Assembly: GCA_034002405.1 (NCBI GenBank)
Contig: JAVFAS010000090.1
Span: 1-10,560 of the forward strand
Direction: 5' to 3'
DNA from: SZUA-365 sp034002405
Lineage (GTDB): Bacteria; Bacteroidota; Ignavibacteria; SZUA-365
Length of the DNA stretch: 10,560 nucleotides
Part shown: positions 1-5,786 of the stretch, one piece after another
How the letters are laid out: every line of letters starts with the position of its first letter
Numbering within the stretch: the first letter of the stretch is position 1
The notes under the pieces: model-generated
Told to the model about the DNA's origin: nothing
The model's input: only the letters and a program-made list of their open reading frames with translations
Databases searched by the model: none
Translations under genes and position numbers: made by a program

Positions 1-141
1 GTGCTGCGTCCTCCTCCTCCCGGGCCTGAAGGCCCGGGCTATGATGTCGCGCCCCTTCGGGGCGGGGAGGGAACGTGCTGCGTCCTCCTCCTCCCGGGCT
101 TGAAGGCCCGGGCTTGGTGTCCGGCCTCCGCCTGAGGCGGA
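1..141 (+). repeat. Two diverged copies of a two-hairpin repeat element upstream of lepA
   Basis: Two copies start 74 bp apart (positions 1 and 75), each opening with GTGCTGCGTCCTCCTCCTCC. Copy 1 has palindrome A at 19-38 (CCCGGGCC, loop TGAA, GGCCCGGG), the linker GCTATGATGT, then palindrome B at 50-64 (CGCCCC, loop TTC, GGGGCG). Copy 2 has palindrome A at 93-112 with one C-to-T change that still allows a G-U pair, a degraded linker, and palindrome B at 127-141 (TCCGCC, loop TGA, GGCGGA). The design matches the 73-bp array at the far right end, but the B arms differ in sequence. The copies lie 120-260 bp upstream of lepA. What they do is unknown. They may continue to the left of the window. 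Confidence 0.85.
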
Positions 142-197
142 TCTTCGACCGCGGGCGGGGAGACCCGGGCGACGATGCGCCGTACGCGCTTTCCCCC

Positions 198-228
198 TTT
201 CCCTGTGGGCTGTTTTCCCGTATATTGG
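198..228 (+). promoter_or_regulatory. Candidate lepA promoter
   Basis: TATATT at 221-226 is a five-of-six match to the sigma-70 -10 box. Read as TATATTGG (221-228) it is also one base away from the Bacteroidota -7 element TAnnTTTG. The hexamer 17 bp upstream (198-203, TTTCCC) is only a weak -35. Transcription would begin near 233, giving a leader of roughly 25-30 nt before the lepA ATG at 261. This is the only AT-rich patch between the repeats and lepA, which is the main reason to propose it. Confidence 0.35.
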
Positions 229-260
229 TTTGCTGTACACGACCGCAACACCCCGAGACG

Positions 261-2060
261 ATGGAAAGAACGCGAAACTTCTGCATTATCGCCCATATCG
301 ACCATGGGAAATCAACGTTGGCCGACCGCCTGCTCGAGCGAACGGGTACCATCACACAACGGGACCTGGTGCAGAACCAGGTGCTCGACGATATGGATCT
401 CGAACAGGAACGCGGGATCACGATCAAGCTGCATGCGATACAGATGAAGTATCGCCATACCGATGATGTCGAGTATACACTGAATCTGATCGACACGCCG
501 GGACATGTCGATTTCTCCTATGAAGTCTCCCGCTCCCTGAACGCGTGCGAGGGCGCGATCCTGGTGGTGGACGCCACGCAGGGGATCGAAGCTCAGACGA
601 TTTCGAATCTCTATCTCGCGATCGAGGCGGGACTCGAGATCATTCCCGTTGTCAACAAGGTGGACCTCGCCAGCGCGGAGGTCGAGAAGGTCACGCAAGG
701 TATCGTCGACCTGCTGGGCTGCGCGCCCGAGGATGTCATTCCCGCTTCGGCGAAAAGCGGTATCGGCGTGGACGAGGTGCTCGCGGCGGTCGTGCAGCGC
801 GTCCCGCCCCCCGTGGGCGACGACACGGCACCGTTGCAGGCGCTGATCTTCGACTCGGTGTTCGATCCCTATCGCGGCGCGGTGGTCTACATGCGCGTGG
901 TGCAGGGCATGATGCGCGAAGGCGATATGATCCGGTTTTTCGCCAATGACAAGGAATTCGAAATAGAGGAGCTTGGCATCCTGAAAATGCGGCGACAACG
1001 CACCGGCATGCTGTCGGCCGGGGATGTGGGCTATCTCATCGCGGGCGTCAAGACCGTGGCCGACACGAATGTCGGCGACACGATCACCCATGTGAAGAAT
1101 CCCGCCGCCGCCCCGCTGCCCGGCTACAAGGAAGTCAAGCCGATGGTGTTCAGCGGCCTGTATCCTACCGTGAGCGAGGAGTTCGAGGAATTGCGCGAGG
1201 CGCTCGCCAAACTGCGCCTCAACGACTCGGCACTGGTGTATGTGCCTGAATCATCGGTGGCGCTTGGCTTCGGCTTCCGCGCGGGCTTCCTCGGACTGCT
1301 GCACATGGAAATCGTGCAGGAGCGGCTCGAGCGCGAATTCAACATGACGATCATCAACACGGTGCCGAACGTCGAGTACATCGTGGAAATCGCCGCCACC
1401 GGCGAACGCGTGATCGTCGACAATCCGGCCGATCTGCCCGACCCGGGGAAGATCGACCACGTGGAAGAACCCTTTATCAGGGCCCAGATCATCACGCCGT
1501 CCGAATACATGGGCAACATCATGAAGCTGTGCATGGAACGGCGCGGTATCTATCTCAACACGACGTATATCGATCCGACCCGCGCGGACGTCCAGTTCGA
1601 ACTGCCGCTCTCGGAAATCATCTTCGATTTCTACGACAAGCTGAAATCCGTCTCCCGCGGGTATGCGTCACTGGACTACGAGTTCAAGGACTACCGCGAG
1701 TCGGACCTGGTCAAGCTCGATATCCTGCTCAACGGCGAGCCGGTGGACGCACTCTCGAGTATCGTGCATCGCCAGAAGGCCTATGACTGGGGACGCCGCC
1801 TCTGCCGCAAGCTCAAGGACCTGATCCCGCGCCAGATGTTCGAAGTCGTCATTCAGGCCGCGATCGGTACCAAGGTCATCTCGCGCGACGTGGTCAAGCC
1901 GCTGCGCAAGAACGTGACCGCCAAATGTTATGGCGGTGACATCTCCCGCAAGCGCAAACTCCTCGAAAAGCAGAAGGAAGGAAAAAAGCGCATGAAGCAG
2001 GTGGGCGCGGTCGAGATCCCGCAGGAAGCCTTCCTCGCCGTGCTGTCGATGGATGACTGA
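261..2060 (+). CDS. lepA: Elongation factor 4 (LepA), ribosome-associated GTPase
   Basis: This is a 599-residue translational GTPase, matching the usual LepA length of about 600. The G domain is complete: G1 AHIDHGKST (residues 11-19), switch II DTPGH (78-82) and NKVD (132-135), followed by SAKSG. After domain II come the EF-G-like domains and the Lys/Arg-rich LepA-specific C-terminal domain, with CYGGDISRKRKLLEKQKEGK near the end. LepA binds ribosomes; it has been linked to back-translocation of stalled ribosomes and to 30S assembly. The ATG at 261 is chosen because MERTRNFCIIAHIDHGKS is the normal family N-terminus. The frame stays open back to 75, but that stretch translates the hairpin repeats. 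No clear Shine-Dalgarno precedes the start. The signal-peptidase genes follow after 131 bp, the common lepA-lepB order. Confidence 0.97.
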   Translation: MERTRNFCIIAHIDHGKSTLADRLLERTGTITQRDLVQNQVLDDMDLEQERGITIKLHAIQMKYRHTDDVEYTLNLIDTPGHVDFSYEVSRSLNACEGAILVVDATQGIEAQTISNLYLAIEAGLEIIPVVNKVDLASAEVEKVTQGIVDLLGCAPEDVIPASAKSGIGVDEVLAAVVQRVPPPVGDDTAPLQALIFDSVFDPYRGAVVYMRVVQGMMREGDMIRFFANDKEFEIEELGILKMRRQRTGMLSAGDVGYLIAGVKTVADTNVGDTITHVKNPAAAPLPGYKEVKPMVFSGLYPTVSEEFEELREALAKLRLNDSALVYVPESSVALGFGFRAGFLGLLHMEIVQERLEREFNMTIINTVPNVEYIVEIAATGERVIVDNPADLPDPGKIDHVEEPFIRAQIITPSEYMGNIMKLCMERRGIYLNTTYIDPTRADVQFELPLSEIIFDFYDKLKSVSRGYASLDYEFKDYRESDLVKLDILLNGEPVDALSSIVHRQKAYDWGRRLCRKLKDLIPRQMFEVVIQAAIGTKVISRDVVKPLRKNVTAKCYGGDISRKRKLLEKQKEGKKRMKQVGAVEIPQEAFLAVLSMDD

Positions 2061-2171
2061 CGCCGGGTATTTCCACATCCCCCCGCAACCGGCGCGGGCT
2101 GTCTCCGTACGTCCCGTTCTGCATGCGGTCCCCCCACCACCGCGGCACTTCCTTTCCACATGAATTCCTCG

Positions 2172-2177
2172 TATTAT
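2172..2177 (+). promoter_or_regulatory. Possible -10 element ahead of the first signal peptidase gene
   Basis: TATTAT lies 14 bp before the ATG at 2192, in the 131-bp lepA-lepB interval. It matches five of six bases of the -10 consensus, but no convincing -35 lies at the right distance. The rest of the interval (2061-2171) shows no hairpin terminator, repeat or small gene. The lepB-lepB-hemW genes may therefore have their own start or simply be read through from lepA. Confidence 0.2.
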
Positions 2178-2191
2178 CACAGCGAAGCACT

Positions 2192-3097
2192 ATGAACAAA
2201 GCCAATCCAAAAGACGCGCCCAGGGCGAAAGACACCCCGAAGGGAAAAAACTCCATCACGGAGACCCTCAAATCGCTGGGTTTCGCGCTGGTCGCGGTGA
2301 TCATTCTCAACAGCTTCGTGCTGGCCTCGTTCCAGGTGCCGACCGGTTCGATGGAGAATACGGTGATGGCGGGGGATTTCCTCTTCGTCAACAAATTCAT
2401 CTATGGCGGGACCACGCCGCCGACCGTGCCGATCATCGGCATTCTCTTCGGCAAGGAAATCGAGCTGCCCTATGTCCGCACCCCCGGGTTCTCGGACGTG
2501 GAAAAAGGAGATGTGATTGTCTTTATTTTTCCCGGGTATCGCGAGGATGTCAAGGCCCGGGAGTTTCAATACTACCTCAAGCGCTGCGTCGCCGTGTCGG
2601 GCGACACGCTGCAGATCATCGACAAAAAGGTGATCGTCAACGGCGTTGCCTTCGACAATCCGGAGGGTGTGCAATACTACAACGACCACGCCCCGGTGGA
2701 ATACGCCGACCCGAAGATCTTTCCTCCCGGCAAGCCATGGAACAAGGATTTCTACGGTCCGCTGGTCGTGCCCGGCGAAGGGGACGTGCTGGCACTGTCG
2801 ACGGAGAATATCGCCGAATGGGCGACATTCATCCGCCGCGAGGGACACGAGGTCGAGGTCCGTGGCAGCCAGATTCTCATCGACGGCAAGCCCTCGACGT
2901 CGTACACGGTCGAACGAAACTACGTCTTCGGCATGGGTGACAATCGCGACGACTCGCTCGACAGCCGTTTCTGGGGCTTCATTCCCGAGGAATATGTCGT
3001 CGGTACCCCCATGATGGTGTACTGGTCGATGGATCCGCTGGTGAGCAATTTCTTCAAGAAAATCCGCTTCTCGCGCATGTTCTCCCTGATCAACTAA
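2192..3097 (+). CDS. lepB: Signal peptidase I, first of two tandem paralogs
   Basis: This 301-residue membrane serine protease cleaves signal peptides from exported proteins. A Lys-rich cytoplasmic N-terminus (residues 1-27) leads into one membrane segment (about 29-47). Box B follows, with the nucleophile Ser53 in PTGSMENT, and the general base Lys130 lies in YYLKRCVAVSGD. Box E is GDNRDDSLDSRFWG (249-262). Between the Lys box and box E is an inserted region of about 100 residues (roughly 140-245), longer than in minimal signal peptidases. The start at 2192 is preferred over an in-frame ATG at 2123, because the 23 extra residues look unrelated to the family and the charged, Lys-rich N-terminus begins here. 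No Shine-Dalgarno is seen. A second lepB begins 21 bp after the stop. Confidence 0.95.
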   Translation: MNKANPKDAPRAKDTPKGKNSITETLKSLGFALVAVIILNSFVLASFQVPTGSMENTVMAGDFLFVNKFIYGGTTPPTVPIIGILFGKEIELPYVRTPGFSDVEKGDVIVFIFPGYREDVKAREFQYYLKRCVAVSGDTLQIIDKKVIVNGVAFDNPEGVQYYNDHAPVEYADPKIFPPGKPWNKDFYGPLVVPGEGDVLALSTENIAEWATFIRREGHEVEVRGSQILIDGKPSTSYTVERNYVFGMGDNRDDSLDSRFWGFIPEEYVVGTPMMVYWSMDPLVSNFFKKIRFSRMFSLIN

Positions 3098-3118
3098 CAT
3101 CCGAACGCCTCCCCTGCG

Positions 3119-4060
3119 ATGACGGAAGAAGAACACGCATCCAGTCCCGACACCGAGCCTCCGTCTCCCGAATCCGGTGCGGCCGAACTCGAGACACCAC
3201 CACGACGGGGGTTTTTCAGAGAATACGGTCGGGTTGTCTTGTATGCCCTGCTGATCGCGCTCGTGCTGAAGGTGTTTTTCATCGAAGCCTTCGGCATTCC
3301 CACGGCTTCGATGCGCGAGACCCTGCAGGTGGGAGACTATCTTTTCGTCAACAAGTTCATCTACGGTCTGCGTACCCCGCGCACGATTCCCCTGACCGGG
3401 ATCCGCATTCCCCACATGAAAATATTCCCCGGCTATACCACACCCAGCCGGGGTGATCTGGTTGTGTTCGAATATCCCGGTGATGGCAGCACCATCGCAC
3501 AGCCGCAGGTGCTCAATTACGTCAAGCGCTGCGTCGCGCTGCCGGGAGATACCGTGGAACTGGCGGGGAAACGACTCTATGTCAACGGCGTGCGACAGGA
3601 AATGCCCCCCACGGCGCGAACCAGTCCGCGTGTGCTGGGTCGCGGGGATTTCGACATCGCGATCTATCCGAAGGGCGCGAGTTTCAATCGCGACTGGTGG
3701 GGACCGATGGCGGTCCCCTTCGAGGGCATGGAAATCGAACTGACGCTCGAAAACGTGGATCTCTGGCGTCTGTTCATCGAACGCGAAGGGCACACGGTAC
3801 GCTTCACCGCGGAGGGCGACATCCAGGTCGACGGCAACGACGCGAATGCGTACGTGGTCGAGCAGGACTATTATTTCATGCTCGGTGACAACCGTGACGG
3901 GAGCGAGGACAGCCGCTACTGGGGTTTCGTCCCCGCGCGCAACATCATCGGCCGCGTCATGCTGATGTACTGGTCCTGGGATTCACGCATTCCCTTCACG
4001 CGTCCCATCGCGCTGTTCTCGTCGATCCGCTGGGAACGCATCTTCCGCTCGGTGCAGTAA
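3119..4060 (+). CDS. lepB: Signal peptidase I, second tandem paralog
   Basis: This 313-residue type I signal peptidase sits directly after the first one. An acidic, Pro-rich N-terminal tail (residues 1-28) precedes one membrane segment (about 37-56). Catalytic Ser64 is in PTASMRET, Lys136 in NYVKRCVALPGD, and box E is GDNRDGSEDSRYWG (256-269). Both paralogs are therefore catalytically complete. They share the extra block before box E (for example the REGH motif), so they appear to come from duplication of an already enlarged ancestor. They have diverged greatly in the N-terminal tail (basic in the first, acidic here) and around the substrate-binding strand (PTGSM against PTASM). Different substrate preference is plausible but not shown. 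hemW starts 9 bp after the stop. Confidence 0.94.
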   Translation: MTEEEHASSPDTEPPSPESGAAELETPPRRGFFREYGRVVLYALLIALVLKVFFIEAFGIPTASMRETLQVGDYLFVNKFIYGLRTPRTIPLTGIRIPHMKIFPGYTTPSRGDLVVFEYPGDGSTIAQPQVLNYVKRCVALPGDTVELAGKRLYVNGVRQEMPPTARTSPRVLGRGDFDIAIYPKGASFNRDWWGPMAVPFEGMEIELTLENVDLWRLFIEREGHTVRFTAEGDIQVDGNDANAYVVEQDYYFMLGDNRDGSEDSRYWGFVPARNIIGRVMLMYWSWDSRIPFTRPIALFSSIRWERIFRSVQ

Positions 4061-4069
4061 CGGCGCGCG

Positions 4070-5194
4070 ATGGCGGGCCTCTACCTCCATATCCCATTCT
4101 GCGAGCGGAAATGCATTTATTGCGATTTCTACTCGATCGAATCCTTCCGCGACTATGATCGATTTCTTTCCGCGCTGCATCAGGAGATCGACCTGCGTGC
4201 GCGGTTGCTGCCTGACACGCGCCGCTTTCACAGTATCTTTTTCGGGGGCGGGACCCCTTCCCTGCTGAGCGCCGCGCAACTCGGCGGCATTCTCGACGCG
4301 TTGCAATCGCGTTTCCGCTTCGATCCGACCATCGAGATCACGGTGGAATGCAATCCCGGCACGGTCGACCTCGAAAAGCTGCGGGGCTACCGGAGCGCGG
4401 GTGTCAACCGCCTGAGCTTCGGCGTGCAGAGCTTCCACGCCGATGACCTGCGGATGCTCAGCCGCATCCACACGCCCGAGGAAGCCGAACGCGCCATCGA
4501 CCTGGCGAGAACAGCAGGGATAAAAAATCTGAATCTCGATCTGATGTTCTCCCTGCCCGGCCAGACGTTGGAGCGGTGGCGACACAATCTCGAACGTGCC
4601 CGTGCATTGGGCACCACGCATCTGAGCTGTTATTCCCTCACGGTGGAACAGGGAACACCGCTGGCACGCATGGTCGAACGCGGAATGGTTTCCATGCCAC
4701 CCGAGGAACGCGACGCCACGTTGTTCGAGATGACGATGGACACGCTGGCGGATTGGGGTTTCGTGCATTACGAGGTCTCGAACTATGCACTGCCGGGTTT
4801 CGAGAGCCGGCACAACCTGACCTACTGGCGCCACGAGGATTATCTCGGCTTCGGGCCGTCCGCGCACAGTACGATGGACGGGCGGCGATGGTGGAACCTG
4901 CGCTCCCTCGATGCCTACATCGAACGCATCGAACATCATACACTGCCTGAAGCCGGCGGGGAATTTCTCACGTCCGACACGCTGCGCAGTGAGTACGTTT
5001 TTCTCCGTCTCCGGAGTGAAGGCATTTCCCTCTCCGACTTCACGCGCCGTTTCGGCACGGACTTCTATTCGGACAACAAACTCTTCATTGATCGCTGCCG
5101 CACCGACGGAATGCTGTCCCTCTCGGAGGATCGACTCGAGCTGACCCGGCGGGGCATGTTGCTGTGTGATGAGATCTGCGCCGAACTCGCATGA
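4070..5194 (+). CDS. hemW: HemW, radical-SAM haem chaperone (coproporphyrinogen oxidase-like)
   Basis: This is a 374-residue radical-SAM protein. The [4Fe-4S] cluster motif is CERKCIYCDF (Cys11, Cys15, Cys18), with Phe20 where true HemN enzymes carry a fourth Cys. The SAM-binding GGGTP (59-63), ECNPGT (93-98) and the HemW-type HNLTYW motif (248-253) are all present, and the C-terminal region resembles the HemN C-terminal domain. These features favour HemW, which binds haem and delivers it to respiratory proteins, over oxygen-independent coproporphyrinogen III dehydrogenase, although databases often name the family after the latter. The ATG at 4070 puts the iron-sulphur motif at the normal distance from the N-terminus. 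It lies 9 bp after lepB, so co-transcription is likely. No Shine-Dalgarno is visible. It meets the minus-strand cluster tail to tail. Confidence 0.93.
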   Translation: MAGLYLHIPFCERKCIYCDFYSIESFRDYDRFLSALHQEIDLRARLLPDTRRFHSIFFGGGTPSLLSAAQLGGILDALQSRFRFDPTIEITVECNPGTVDLEKLRGYRSAGVNRLSFGVQSFHADDLRMLSRIHTPEEAERAIDLARTAGIKNLNLDLMFSLPGQTLERWRHNLERARALGTTHLSCYSLTVEQGTPLARMVERGMVSMPPEERDATLFEMTMDTLADWGFVHYEVSNYALPGFESRHNLTYWRHEDYLGFGPSAHSTMDGRRWWNLRSLDAYIERIEHHTLPEAGGEFLTSDTLRSEYVFLRLRSEGISLSDFTRRFGTDFYSDNKLFIDRCRTDGMLSLSEDRLELTRRGMLLCDEICAELA

Positions 5195-5236
5195 CGGATG
5201 ACAGAGCGCGGAGAACAGCGATCCGTCGTCTTTCCT
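5193..5236. terminator. Weak candidate terminator between convergent gene ends
   Basis: GACGGAT (5193-5199) pairs with ATCCGTC (5221-5227) around a 21-base loop, and the plus strand continues into a pyrimidine-rich, T-containing run (from 5228). It sits in the 45-bp gap between the hemW stop and the minus-strand HD-gene stop, where termination is expected. The stem is only 7 bp with a long loop and there is no solid T tract, so the case is weak. Confidence 0.25.
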
Positions 5237-5239
5237 CTC

Positions 5240-5686
5240 TTATTCCATTCCCAGTTTTTCCCTGATCGCGTGCCACGCTTCGACGTAGCGCGCGAAACGA
5301 TCCGCGTCGCGGTTGTTGAAATGCGAGATGCGCGTGGTGTCCATGTTCTGCTCGAGGTCGAGAAGCTTCAGATGCATGGCCGCGTCGTGCTGCATGACGC
5401 GATCGAGGTACGAGGACCACGGCTCCTCCTCGCCGTTGATCCTTCGCTTGGTGAGGTGATCAACAAGAACGACAACCTCCTCCGGAAATCCCATGTCCCG
5501 CAACGTGTCAAGCGTGACCGCCTGCGCACCCTGATCGGGGCTGTCTTCCACGACGTCGTGAAGAAAACCCGCGATCATTTCGATATCATTGCGTGCGCGT
5601 AGTCCCACCCGCAATGGATGCAGGATGTATGCCGCGCCATGTCTGTCGCGCTGTCCGCGATGTGTCCGCAGCGCAAGCGCGAGCGC
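5240..5686 (-). CDS. Small RelA/SpoT-type HD hydrolase, 5' end lost in assembly gap
   Basis: The visible part is 148 residues ending at the TAA at 5240-5242; the start lies in the N run. It resembles the hydrolase half of RelA/SpoT proteins. In visible-fragment numbering, His23 is in AAYILHPLRV, His43-Asp44-x-x-Glu47-Asp48 is in FLHDVVEDS, and Asp110 is in KLLDLEQNMD. These match the metal-binding H-HD-D set plus the catalytic Glu-Asp pair. No nucleotide-synthetase domain follows, so the most likely role is a stand-alone (p)ppGpp or related nucleotide pyrophosphohydrolase. The substrate is inferred from the family, and many such proteins are uncharacterised. The family usually starts shortly before the first visible residue, so perhaps only 5-20 residues are missing. 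It is downstream of sbcC on the same strand and may be part of its operon. Confidence 0.8.
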   Translation of the reverse strand, partial: ALALALRTHRGQRDRHGAAYILHPLRVGLRARNDIEMIAGFLHDVVEDSPDQGAQAVTLDTLRDMGFPEEVVVLVDHLTKRRINGEEEPWSSYLDRVMQHDAAMHLKLLDLEQNMDTTRISHFNNRDADRFARYVEAWHAIREKLGME

Positions 5687-5786
5687 NNNNNNNNNNNNNN
5701 NNNNNNNNNNNNNNNNNNNNNNNNNNNNNNNNNNNNNNNNNNNNNNNNNNNNNNNNNNNNNNNNNNNNNNNNNNNNNNNNNNNNNN
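5687..5786. other. Assembly gap of exactly 100 N
   Basis: All bases from 5687 to 5786 are N. A run of exactly 100 is a common placeholder for a gap of unknown size. It falls between the 3' end of sbcC and the 5' end of the HD gene. Any reading frame drawn across it, such as one joining SbcC to downstream residues, is meaningless. Both neighbouring proteins look nearly complete, so the true missing DNA could be short, but an extra small gene cannot be excluded. Confidence 0.97.

Noticed and set aside
75..260. Upstream extension of the lepA reading frame by 62 codons
   Set aside because: It translates the hairpin repeats and putative promoter. The family N-terminus begins at 261.
312..1091. 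259-codon minus-strand frame within lepA
   Set aside because: It lies wholly inside the conserved GTPase gene and has no family-like features.
2123..2191. Earlier in-frame ATG for the first lepB
   Set aside because: The added 23 residues are unlike a signal-peptidase N-terminus, and the candidate -10 element would fall within the coding region.
2177..3793. 538-codon open frame on the minus strand opposite both signal peptidase genes
   Set aside because: It is antisense to clearly functional lepB genes and crosses their intergenic gap. The His/Arg/Asp-rich translation is typical of a mirror frame.
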